Below the pieces are notes generated by a model. That model was given only the letters and a program-made list of their open reading frames with translations. It searched no databases and was not told the origin of the DNA. From positions 1-64,000 of the forward strand of contig JAODBB010000005.1 in NCBI GenBank assembly GCA_025463745.1: a stretch of DNA of 64,000 bases, read 5' to 3'. Source of the DNA: Subtercola sp. Its GTDB lineage: Bacteria > Actinomycetota > Actinomycetes > Actinomycetales > Microbacteriaceae. A program made the position numbers and the translations under genes. Shown here piece after piece: positions 25,383 through 33,161 of this stretch. Numbering within the stretch: position 1 is the first letter of the stretch; each line of letters starts with the position of its first letter.

Positions 25383-26206
25383 TCGTCGAAACCAGCGCCG
25401 GGCGGCTACGGCTGGCGGCGAACCTGAAGTGGTTGTTCACCGAGCTGCCGTTCTTGGAACGATTCGATGCCGCCGCGGACGCCGGATTCACAGGGGTCGA
25501 ATACGCCTCGCCATATGAGTTCGATTCTGCTGAGCTCAAGCGTCGGCTCACCGATGCCGGACTGACGCAAGTACTGATCAACACTCCGGCCGGCCCGACG
25601 GGTTCACCGACCCAGAATGGTGCAGCAGCTGTCGCCGGGGCCGAAGACGAATTCCGTGATGGGGTACAACGCGCGCTCGAGTATGCAACTGCTCTCGACG
25701 CCAGGTTGGTTCACATCATGGCGGGAGTTCGCCCATCGGGTGTCTCAGCGAGCGACACGGTTTCCCTGTACACAGAGAACATCGCCTGGGCCGCGGAGCA
25801 AGCCGAGGCGACCGGACTGGGCCTCGTGCTCGAAGCGATCAACAAACGCGACGTTCCGGGCTTCGCCGTCGAGTCTTTCGAGGCGGCCGCCGACGTTGCA
25901 CGCACCGTCAACCCGAACGTGGTCGGAGTGCTCTTCGACGTTTATCACGCACAGGTCGACCGGGGAAATCTCATCGAACGATTCAACGACCTTCACCCGT
26001 TCATCTCACACGTCCAAGTCGCTGATAACCCCGGACGAGGCGAACCTGGCACTGGCGAAATCGCCTACCCGAATGTGCTCTCCAGCATCGTTCGCGCAGG
26101 CTACACCGGCTGGATCGGCTGCGAATACCGGCCGGCCACCAACACGATCGACGGACTGACGTGGATCGAGTCCATCGGCGGCAGCGTAGGAGCGAAGACA
26201 GCATGA
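25379..26206 (+). CDS. otnI: Hydroxypyruvate isomerase family protein, candidate 2-oxo-tetronate isomerase (OtnI)
   Basis: A 275-residue TIM-barrel isomerase. The opening LAANLKWLFTELPFLERFDAAADAGFTGVEY, the LVLEAINKRDVPGF strand with its metal Glu, and GVLFDVYHAQVDRGN plus HVQVADNPGRGEPGTGEI are the hallmarks of the Hyi/OtnI family. OtnI converts 2-oxo-tetronate to 3-oxo-tetronate. Hydroxypyruvate isomerase is the alternative, but the presence of OtnK and OtnC homologues just downstream favours OtnI. It overlaps both flanking genes by 4 nt. Confidence 0.87.
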   Translation: MIVETSAGRLRLAANLKWLFTELPFLERFDAAADAGFTGVEYASPYEFDSAELKRRLTDAGLTQVLINTPAGPTGSPTQNGAAAVAGAEDEFRDGVQRALEYATALDARLVHIMAGVRPSGVSASDTVSLYTENIAWAAEQAEATGLGLVLEAINKRDVPGFAVESFEAAADVARTVNPNVVGVLFDVYHAQVDRGNLIERFNDLHPFISHVQVADNPGRGEPGTGEIAYPNVLSSIVRAGYTGWIGCEYRPATNTIDGLTWIESIGGSVGAKTA

Positions 26207-26862
26207 CCAACGAACCTCTCATCGCGCTTATCAGCGCCACGCCAACGGCGATCCCGGCAGCGACGGCAGCCATCCTCGAGCGGATCCCCACCGCGCGGGT
26301 GTGGAACATCGTCGACGATCGCCTGCTCTCCGATGCGCAAATGGCAGGCACAGTGACGCCGCAGCTCGAGGAGCGGATGCAGCGTTTGATCGCGCACGCC
26401 CTTCTTGAGAAGCCAGACTCGGTACTGCTCACCTGCTCCCAGTACGGCGCTGTCGCACGACGGACCACTGCAACAATCCCGGTGCTCCCTCCCGACGACG
26501 CCGCATTCGAGCAGGTCATCGCCGGCGGCTACCGCACCGTTCTCGTACTCGCGTCACTAGAAAGCGCTCGCGACGACACCGTGCGGCGGCTGACGGAAAC
26601 CCTGGCCGCTGCGGGTGTTTCAGCTGATATCGAAAGCCGAGTCGTTGCCAACGCCGCTGAGTATGCCGCTCTCGGCAACACGACAGCCCTCCTCGACGTG
26701 CTGGCCTCCGCCGCTGCAGGCGATCACGACGCCGTGCTCCTCGCCCAATACTCCCTCTCGACGGTTGCCGGCGAACTGGCATCGGCCACTGGAAAGCGCG
26801 TGATCAGCGGGCCGACAGCGGCGGCCGAAAGCATCGACGCCACTCTGAGGCGGGCGCCATGA
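26203..26862 (+). CDS. Aspartate/glutamate racemase superfamily protein with a single Cys
   Basis: A 219-residue protein of the Asp/Glu/hydantoin racemase superfamily. The first half keeps the Cys motif (SVLLTCSQYGAVA), but the second half has VLLAQYSLSTV where racemases carry the second catalytic Cys. No other Cys is present in the protein, so a two-base racemase mechanism is unlikely. Arylmalonate decarboxylase shows that single-Cys members can have other activities. Its place between OtnI and OtnK homologues suggests a role with the same four-carbon acids. The ATG overlaps the OtnI stop by 4 nt. Confidence 0.8.
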   Translation: MTNEPLIALISATPTAIPAATAAILERIPTARVWNIVDDRLLSDAQMAGTVTPQLEERMQRLIAHALLEKPDSVLLTCSQYGAVARRTTATIPVLPPDDAAFEQVIAGGYRTVLVLASLESARDDTVRRLTETLAAAGVSADIESRVVANAAEYAALGNTTALLDVLASAAAGDHDAVLLAQYSLSTVAGELASATGKRVISGPTAAAESIDATLRRAP

Positions 26863-28100
26863 TCGGCATCATCGCCGACGACGTCACCGGCGGAACGGAC
26901 GCCGCCAGCGCCTGCCGTGACGGCGGACTTCGCACGGCGCTATCGTTCGGTGTACCCGACATCGACTCACAGGTTCGGGATGTAGATGCGCACGTCATCG
27001 CATTGAAGACTCGTTCGGTGCCTGCGCGAGACGCAGTCGCCCAGACGCTGAATGCCGCCCACGCCCTTCGACGAGAAGGTGCGGAATCGTTCTACTTCAA
27101 ATACTGCTCCACGTTCGACTCCACCGCAGACGGAAACATCGGCCCTGTGCTCGACGCACTCGCTGCGATGCTGGATGCGGAAACGGTGGTGACCACGCCT
27201 GCAGCGCCGGGTCACGGGCGCACTGTCTATCGTGGTTACCTGTTCGTCGGTGACCGACTGCTCTCCGAATCGCACATGCGCGACCATCCGCTGACACCGA
27301 TGCGCGACTCCTTTGTGCCACGACTGCTCGCAGCGCAAACACGGCACCCGATCGCTTCGCTCGACTACGGGGCAGTGCGCAGCGGGGAGATCGCTCTCCG
27401 CCGGCTGCTCACCGGCTCCAACGTCGCAGGCACTACGTATTTCGTCGCCGACGCCATCGACGACGCCGACCTGGCGACAATCGCAAGCGTCATCAGAAAT
27501 GAGAAGCTGACGGCGGGCTCGGCCGGGCTGATCGGCGCAATAGCCCGTGATCTGGCGACCGACAGCGGGGGCGCAGCCGTGCGGCGGCTACCGACGAGAT
27601 CGGCGGTAGTCGCCGGTAGTTGCTCAGCAGCGACACTTGCCCAGATCGATGCCTTCAAAGGAGCGGGCCTGCCGTGGTACGAGCTGGACATCCTCGCCAC
27701 GCCTGACCCGGCCGTTCTCGCAGACTCCGCCCTGGCCTGGTTCGATCGCCTGATCCCCAACGAACCGGCGTTGATCTACTCGTCGCGCCCGGCGGAGGAA
27801 CTCAGCATCGTGCAGCGAGTGCTCGGTGTTGCACGTTCGGCAGAAATCACCGAACGTGCAACCGCCGATATCGCGGTCGGGCTAGCGGAGCGCGGAGTGA
27901 AACGGATCATCTCCGCCGGCGGAGAGACCTCCGGTGCTGTGGTCGACGCCCTCCACTTGCGTACTGGCATCATCGGGCGCGAAGCCGCCGCAGGTGTGCC
28001 CTGGATCCACGTCGACGACGACATCGCAATCCTGCTCAAGTCGGGCAACTTCGGAGACAGAGACCTGCTGGTGCGTGCAGTCACACAGGAGACCACATGA
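26859..28100 (+). CDS. otnK: Four-carbon acid sugar kinase (OtnK/DUF1537 family)
   Basis: A 413-residue kinase of the family once called DUF1537. The N-terminal substrate domain has IIADDVTGGTDAASA and the typical FYFKYCSTFDSTADGNIGPV; the C-terminal nucleotide domain includes VVAGSCSAATLAQI, IISAGGETSGAVVDAL and GVPWIHVDDDIAILLKSGNFG. OtnK phosphorylates 3-oxo-tetronate at O4. Related family members act on other acid sugars such as 3-oxo-isoapionate, but the adjacent OtnI and OtnC homologues point to the tetronate pathway. It overlaps both neighbours by 4 nt. Confidence 0.92.
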   Translation: MIGIIADDVTGGTDAASACRDGGLRTALSFGVPDIDSQVRDVDAHVIALKTRSVPARDAVAQTLNAAHALRREGAESFYFKYCSTFDSTADGNIGPVLDALAAMLDAETVVTTPAAPGHGRTVYRGYLFVGDRLLSESHMRDHPLTPMRDSFVPRLLAAQTRHPIASLDYGAVRSGEIALRRLLTGSNVAGTTYFVADAIDDADLATIASVIRNEKLTAGSAGLIGAIARDLATDSGGAAVRRLPTRSAVVAGSCSAATLAQIDAFKGAGLPWYELDILATPDPAVLADSALAWFDRLIPNEPALIYSSRPAEELSIVQRVLGVARSAEITERATADIAVGLAERGVKRIISAGGETSGAVVDALHLRTGIIGREAAAGVPWIHVDDDIAILLKSGNFGDRDLLVRAVTQETT

Positions 28101-28702
28101 CCCACCCTCGAGACCAAATCGTTGAGACGGCCCGTTCGATCTACAGCCGCGGACTGACGCACGGAAGCACCGGCAACCTGTCCGTGCGTTCAGGCGACCG
28201 GATATTCATCACCCCGACCGGGTCGAGTCTAGGCACTGTGCAACCTGACGAGATCGCAGAAATTGACCCTGACGGCACCGCGATCACGCAGTGCAAACCG
28301 TCAAAGGAAGCATTCATTCATGCGGCGATCCTCCGCATCCGCCCCGAACTCGGCGCCGTCGTTCACACCCACTCCACCTACGCAACCGCGGTCTCCTGCC
28401 TTCCCGGACTGCACCCCGATTCCACCCTCCCGCCGCTCACGGTCTACTTCGAAATGCGCGTCGGAAGCCTTCCGCTGGTGCCCCGTTTCCGTCCGGGAGA
28501 CACCACTATGACCGCCACAATCGAGAAACTCGCGGCGACCAACGCGGCGATGCTGCTGCAAAATCACGGCCCCGTCGCTGCGGGAACGACACTGCAATCA
28601 GCCCTAGACACGATCGAAGAGATCGAACACACCGCACACATCTTTCTCTTGACTCAAGCCCACAGCGGGCGCACAACAGCCACGATCAAGGACAACCGAT
28701 GA
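28097..28702 (+). CDS. otnC: 3-oxo-tetronate 4-phosphate decarboxylase-like class II aldolase (OtnC)
   Basis: A 201-residue class II aldolase/adducin-fold enzyme. The phosphate-binding segment THGSTGNLSVR, KPSKEAFIHAAI, the metal-binding AVVHTHSTYATAV and the later MLLQNHGPVAAG match the OtnC group, which decarboxylates 3-oxo-tetronate 4-phosphate to dihydroxyacetone phosphate and CO2. L-fuculose-phosphate aldolase-type activity is the alternative for the fold, but context supports OtnC. It overlaps the kinase gene and the next gene by 4 nt each. Confidence 0.9.
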   Translation: MTHPRDQIVETARSIYSRGLTHGSTGNLSVRSGDRIFITPTGSSLGTVQPDEIAEIDPDGTAITQCKPSKEAFIHAAILRIRPELGAVVHTHSTYATAVSCLPGLHPDSTLPPLTVYFEMRVGSLPLVPRFRPGDTTMTATIEKLAATNAAMLLQNHGPVAAGTTLQSALDTIEEIEHTAHIFLLTQAHSGRTTATIKDNR

Positions 28703-29406
28703 ACAAAAACCCAACGACACGGCTCCGCCTTCTCAGCGGCCTTGCCACCCAACAGGCGCTGATCAGTGACATTCTGCCCGCCTTCACAGCGAACACGGGC
28801 ATTCAGGTCGACACCGTTTTCGAGCCCACATCCGTTCTGCTCAACGTGATCAATGACGGTGAGCCTTTCGACGTCCTTCTTGGCGTCACGGGGACAGTCC
28901 AGCAGCTCGCCGACAGTGGACATATCCGCCCGGACAGTGTCAGCGCGGTCGCCCGATCCGGTATAGGGGTCGCGGTAACCGACGCATCAACCGATAGCTC
29001 GTTCACGACCGCAGACGAATTCATCACCACGCTTCGTGGCGCCCGCTCGGTTGCGTACTCACGATCGGGCGCAAGCGGCATCTACTTCGCTGGCCTACTG
29101 GACCGGCTCGGGATCCGAGCTGAAATCGACGCGAAAGCGACGGTACTAGACAAAGGCTTCACCGCGACAGCGCTCTTCGACGGTCGGGCAGACATCGCCA
29201 TCCAGCAGGTGAGCGAATTGCTATCCGTGCCCGGCGCGGTCATTCTCGGAACGCTTCCGCCCACTGTCCAGTTCTACACAGACTTCGCTGCCGGTGTCAG
29301 CGTTGCCAGTCTTGCACCGGCGGAGGCTGTGTTGCTCGCCGGGGCTCTGATCACCGAAGACGCGCAATCCGCGTATGTCGCTACTGGACTGATCCGACCT
29401 GATTGA
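28699..29406 (+). CDS. ModA-like substrate-binding domain protein without signal peptide
   Basis: A 235-residue protein with the fold pattern of molybdate-type (ModA) binding proteins: LRLLSGLATQQALISDILPAF, then PFDVLLGVTGTVQQLADSG and VLDKGFTATALFDGRADIAIQQVSEL. Unlike true ModA proteins it starts directly at the first strand, with no signal peptide or lipobox, so it should stay in the cytoplasm. No ABC permease or ATPase is adjacent. ATG 28699 overlaps the OtnC stop by 4 nt, which also rules out a longer exported form. It may sense or hold a pathway metabolite; its function is unknown. Confidence 0.82.
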   Translation: MNKNPTTRLRLLSGLATQQALISDILPAFTANTGIQVDTVFEPTSVLLNVINDGEPFDVLLGVTGTVQQLADSGHIRPDSVSAVARSGIGVAVTDASTDSSFTTADEFITTLRGARSVAYSRSGASGIYFAGLLDRLGIRAEIDAKATVLDKGFTATALFDGRADIAIQQVSELLSVPGAVILGTLPPTVQFYTDFAAGVSVASLAPAEAVLLAGALITEDAQSAYVATGLIRPD

Positions 29407-29485
29407 CGTGCACTGTACCTCGAGTGGTGCAGCCGCAGAGAGCACCGTACACAACCATAACGACCACCAAAAAAAGGAGAACGGC

Positions 29486-30490
29486 GTGACCCACGACCCG
29501 ATCAACCAACGATTCTTCAACGTCGTCGCCGCGGCCCGCGTCGGCGACGCGATGGGGACACCGACCGAAGGGCTGACCCCCGAGCAAATCGATACCAAGT
29601 TCGGTTGGGTGACCGAATTCGAAGGCGACGGCACCGATGACAGCCTGATGGCTACGATTCTCGCGGAGTCGCTTCACGCGACCGGCGGATTCGCAACCTC
29701 TGACGAATGGGCAGCGCAGATCCTTCAGCATCAGCCTGAAATTCGCGCCAAGCGGAATATGTTTTTCGTCTCGGTTCTGCATCTCGTGACGAAGCTCGAA
29801 CTCGGGTATCGCCCCGCTGATGTCGCGGTTGGGAACATGGCGTCGACGAGCTCGGCGATGTGTATTTGGCCTGTGGCGCTGGTGAATGCAGGCCAGCCCG
29901 AGAATGCCGCCGCGCAAGCGTATGAACTCGCCGGCTTGATCCATGTGAATGAAGTCGACCACTGCACCGACGCTGCGGCAGCGCTGGCCGCGGCGATCGC
30001 GGCAGCGCTGCTGCCAGGTGCATCTATCGGGTCTGCTATCGAAGCGGCTGTGAAGGTCATTCGGCATACCAGCGGAACAGCGTTTCGAGACGTCCTCCTG
30101 GAAGCTGTGCAACTCGCATCCGAGGCCAAAGACTACGCTGAGTTCCGGTCCGAATACCACCACCGCTTCCAACGGCCGCTCTTCTGCGACTCACTGGAGA
30201 CGGTTCCTGCAGCGTTTGCGCTCGCCGTTCTCGCCAACGGCGACGTACGCACCGCGGTGGAATACGGAGCTAACTTCGGTCGGGACGCAGACACCATCGC
30301 AAGCATGACGGGTGCGCTCTGCGGGGCCTTGAGCTCCGACATTCCCGAAGCGTGGATCGAAGGTCTCGGCGAGGGCGCCGTCGCCTCTGCACAACAACTC
30401 GCCGGCGACCTGGTCGTCACGGCCCGCTCCCGCTACGCCACCGAAGCCGAGCGGCTCCGCACGGCAGACACCCTCCTCGGCGGAATCTGA
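29486..30490 (+). CDS. ADP-ribosylglycohydrolase family protein
   Basis: A 334-residue protein of the DraG/ARH fold. The metal-binding motifs are ARVGDAMGTPTEG, EGDGTDDSLMATILAESL and, near the C-terminus, ANFGRDADTIASMTGAL. These enzymes remove ADP-ribose from proteins or split related N-glycosides; some family members occur in sugar and nucleoside operons where their substrate is not known. GTG 29486 has AAGGAG 8 nt upstream. It lies 79 nt behind the ModA-like gene and is followed by a strong hairpin, so it is probably the last gene at full operon expression. Confidence 0.86.
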   Translation: MTHDPINQRFFNVVAAARVGDAMGTPTEGLTPEQIDTKFGWVTEFEGDGTDDSLMATILAESLHATGGFATSDEWAAQILQHQPEIRAKRNMFFVSVLHLVTKLELGYRPADVAVGNMASTSSAMCIWPVALVNAGQPENAAAQAYELAGLIHVNEVDHCTDAAAALAAAIAAALLPGASIGSAIEAAVKVIRHTSGTAFRDVLLEAVQLASEAKDYAEFRSEYHHRFQRPLFCDSLETVPAAFALAVLANGDVRTAVEYGANFGRDADTIASMTGALCGALSSDIPEAWIEGLGEGAVASAQQLAGDLVVTARSRYATEAERLRTADTLLGGI

Positions 30491-30497
30491 TCGTGTG

Positions 30498-30533
30498 TCT
30501 CGGGCGGCGCTGAATACAGAGTGCCGCCCGAGA
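30498..30533 (+). terminator. Hairpin behind the ADP-ribosylglycohydrolase-family gene
   Basis: A perfect 11-bp stem (TCTCGGGCGGC at 30498-30508 and its complement at 30523-30533) with a 14-nt loop begins 8 nt after the stop codon. No U-tract follows. It may terminate or attenuate transcription before the transporter gene. Confidence 0.6.
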
Positions 30534-30609
30534 GCGCCGACGGTCAGCCGCTCACGTGGCCTGTCCACGAAAAAGAATGAATAGCCATCTACGAATAAGG
30601 AAGACAACG

Positions 30610-31983
30610 ATGTCAATATCTTCAGCAGGAAACGTGCGAATGGCGAGGAGAGCCGCGTTCGGTAGCTTCCTGGGCACCGCATTCGAATATCTCGACTTTA
30701 CGATGTACGCAATCGTCTCTGCAGTGATTTTCAGTAAGGTGTTCTTCCCGGCCACCGATCCGGCGTTGGCGAGCATCGGATCAGTTGCGACATTCGGCGT
30801 CGCCTATATCGCGCGACCGATCGGCGCCTTCGTGCTCGGTCCGCTCGGTGACCGGATCGGCAGACAGAAAGTGACGCTGCTGACGATGATCGGGATCGGC
30901 ACTGCAACGTTCCTGATCGGGTGCCTTCCCGGGTATCAGACAATCGGGTTTGCGGCGCCGATTCTGTTGGTGATCCTCCGCCTGGGCCAAGGCTTCTTCG
31001 TCTCAGGTGAACAGGCGGGCACAAGCACACTGACAATGGAACATGCACCCAGCAAACGTCGAGCATTCTTCGTCAGCTGGGTGAATGTCGGCACGGGTGT
31101 GGGTACTGCGTTGGGGCAACTTCTCTTCATTCCCATTCTTGCCCTGCCCACTGATCAACTCCTCTCGTGGGGTTGGCGGGTTCCGTTTCTTCTCAGCGCC
31201 GTGTGGACTCTGATTGTCATTCTGGTGCGCCGAACGCTTCGGGATTCTGAGGCCTTCATTGAAGCCAAGAAGGACGGACAGCTTGAGAAGTTTCCGCTGC
31301 GGAGGCTCTTTGTCGAGTATTGGCCCAACCTCATCCGGGTGGTGCTGTGCTGCCTGATGGCTGCGCCAGGCTCCATCGTGGCCGTATTCGTCCTCTTCTA
31401 CGCAACGAATACAGCGCATATCTCGCCGAGCGCCTATTTGGGTGTCTCACTCGCTACGGGGCTGTTAAGCACGTTCTCCATCCCATTCTGGGCAATTCTG
31501 GCCGACAAGATCGGGCGTCGGCCAGTCTTTGCAGGTGGCCTCATCATCGGCGCAGGGATGATGTTTCCGCTATTCCTCGCCGTGAACACGGGAAACCTGC
31601 TTCTTGTCGGCGTTGTTGCGCTCCTCGGGAACATTTTCATCATGGCGGGCCAAGCACTCCAACTCCCGATGTACACCGAGATGTTCCCGACATCCATCCG
31701 CTATTCGGGTGTCGCGGTGGGCACACAGCTGGGATATCTGCTCGCGGGTTTTGCACCGACCATCAGCTTCGCAATCGCAGGGACGGGACTTAATGGATGG
31801 ATTCCGGTCGCGATCTTCGCCGCATTGTGCCTGGTGATCGCGGCTATCAGTTCACTGACCAGCCGAGAAACGCGAGGCATCATGATCGATGAGATCGATG
31901 ACGGCCCGTCGGAAGCGAGAAGACCGGCAGCGCAGGCGACTCGATTGAACTCGGAAACAAGCGCAACCGTACCTGAAGCTTGA
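30610..31983 (+). CDS. MFS transporter, metabolite:H+ symporter (MHS)-like
   Basis: A 457-residue, 12-helix proton symporter. The start FGSFLGTAFEYLDFTMYAI and IARPIGAFVLGPLGDRIGR follow the MHS (shikimate, alpha-ketoglutarate, proline/betaine) group; the second half has GADK-type AILADKIGRRPVFAGG and MYTEMFPTSIRYSGVAVG. ATG 30610 has AAGGA 9 nt upstream; a longer in-frame start at 30556 lacks one. It is the natural uptake system for the sugar acid or lactone used by the operon. Codons in this gene look somewhat more A/T-rich than in neighbouring housekeeping genes. Confidence 0.9.
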   Translation: MSISSAGNVRMARRAAFGSFLGTAFEYLDFTMYAIVSAVIFSKVFFPATDPALASIGSVATFGVAYIARPIGAFVLGPLGDRIGRQKVTLLTMIGIGTATFLIGCLPGYQTIGFAAPILLVILRLGQGFFVSGEQAGTSTLTMEHAPSKRRAFFVSWVNVGTGVGTALGQLLFIPILALPTDQLLSWGWRVPFLLSAVWTLIVILVRRTLRDSEAFIEAKKDGQLEKFPLRRLFVEYWPNLIRVVLCCLMAAPGSIVAVFVLFYATNTAHISPSAYLGVSLATGLLSTFSIPFWAILADKIGRRPVFAGGLIIGAGMMFPLFLAVNTGNLLLVGVVALLGNIFIMAGQALQLPMYTEMFPTSIRYSGVAVGTQLGYLLAGFAPTISFAIAGTGLNGWIPVAIFAALCLVIAAISSLTSRETRGIMIDEIDDGPSEARRPAAQATRLNSETSATVPEA

Positions 31984-31993
31984 CTCGCTGAGC

Positions 31994-32030
31994 GGCCTGG
32001 GCCAGCACGTTGCTAACGCGCGGCCAGGCC
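31994..32030. terminator. Hairpin between convergent MFS and LacI genes
   Basis: GGCCTGG (31994-32000) pairs with CCAGGCC (32024-32030), and a smaller AGCA-CGT-TGCT stem lies inside the loop. It sits between two converging genes, where a bidirectional terminator is expected. The stem is short, so the call is tentative. Confidence 0.4.
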
Positions 32031-32074
32031 CGTCCGCTGGTGCTCAGACGGCTCTGCGGAGGCGACGCGAGGCG

Positions 32075-33091
32075 CTACTGCTGCGCGACGGTCGAATCGC
32101 GAATGACAAGCTCAGGCTCGAACACGACCTGCTGCGGCTGGTGGCCTTCGGGGTTTTCTGACTCGGCCAGCAGCAGGTCGACAGCCGTTCTGCCGAGCAT
32201 CCCGCTGGGCTGACGAATCGAGGTCAATGGCACCACGGTCGCCGAGGCGAACGCGATGTCGTCGTACCCGACCAAGGCGATGTCGTCGGGAACGCGCAGT
32301 CTGCCCAGCATGGTCAGCCCTTGCAGAAGGCCCGTCGCGAGCAGATCGTTCGCGGCGAAGATGGCATCGGGCCGGTCACGGGGGGCGCGGTTGACGATCA
32401 GCTCGCCGATTCGCCGCCCTTCGAGCACGGTGAGCGACTGCGTACCGAGAACTTCGAGAGTTGCCCCGTTCACAACACTGATCGCGTTGCCGGCGCCTTC
32501 GAGTCGATCAGAAACCTGCCGAATGCGGGTAGGCCCGCCCACGAAGGCGACGCGGCGGCGCCCGGTCGAGAGCAGATGCGAGACCGCGAGCGTGCCGCCC
32601 GCCACGTCGTCGACCGACACCGACGAGAACGATTCGTCAGAGATCGCCCGGTCGACCAGAACGGTCGGAATGTCGCGCGACCGCAGCCGCCTGACCTGGG
32701 GCGAAATGTCGGCGACCGGTGAGATGAGCATTCCGCGCACCCGCTGCTCTTCGAACAGGGCAAGATGGGCGGTTTCGCGAGCCACAGTGCCGTGGCTGTT
32801 GCCGAGAAGCAGCGCAAAACCGGCTTCGGATGCCCGGTCTTCAGCCCCCTCGGCAAGATCGGTGAAGAACGGGTTGCCGATATCGAGCACCACGAGGCCG
32901 ATGCTCCGGCTTCGCCCTGCTCGAAGCTGCCGCGCAGCATCGTTCCGCACAAATCCCAGCTTGTCGATCGCCTCCTGCACGCGGTACAGCGTGCTCGGCG
33001 ATACCCGATCGGGCCGGTTCAGCGCATTCGACACCGTTCCCAGAGAGACCCCGGCCAGTGCCGCCACATCACGTACACTCACTGCCGCCAT
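32075..33091 (-). CDS. LacI-family transcriptional regulator of the rhamnoside locus
   Basis: A 338-residue repressor. The helix-turn-helix and hinge (VSVRDVAALAGVSLGTVSNAL, NRPDRVSPSTLYRVQEAI) are followed by a periplasmic-binding-protein-like sugar domain (GLVVLDIGNPFFTDLAEG, then VDDVAGGTLAVSHLL, PDAIFAANDLLATGLL and VALVGYDDIAFA-like segments). ATG 33091 has GGGGAGA 5 nt upstream. It lies 70 nt behind the GH106-type gene and is probably co-transcribed with it. Likely targets are GAAACGTTTC-type sites in the promoter region at 40408-40615 and possibly at 56882-56891. Confidence 0.92.
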   Translation of the reverse strand: MAAVSVRDVAALAGVSLGTVSNALNRPDRVSPSTLYRVQEAIDKLGFVRNDAARQLRAGRSRSIGLVVLDIGNPFFTDLAEGAEDRASEAGFALLLGNSHGTVARETAHLALFEEQRVRGMLISPVADISPQVRRLRSRDIPTVLVDRAISDESFSSVSVDDVAGGTLAVSHLLSTGRRRVAFVGGPTRIRQVSDRLEGAGNAISVVNGATLEVLGTQSLTVLEGRRIGELIVNRAPRDRPDAIFAANDLLATGLLQGLTMLGRLRVPDDIALVGYDDIAFASATVVPLTSIRQPSGMLGRTAVDLLLAESENPEGHQPQQVVFEPELVIRDSTVAQQ

Positions 33092-33161
33092 CGCACTCTC
33101 CCCTCATCATCGTCGACCGTCTCCCGCCCGACCTCTCTGCGCCTCACTGCCGCCGCCCCGC

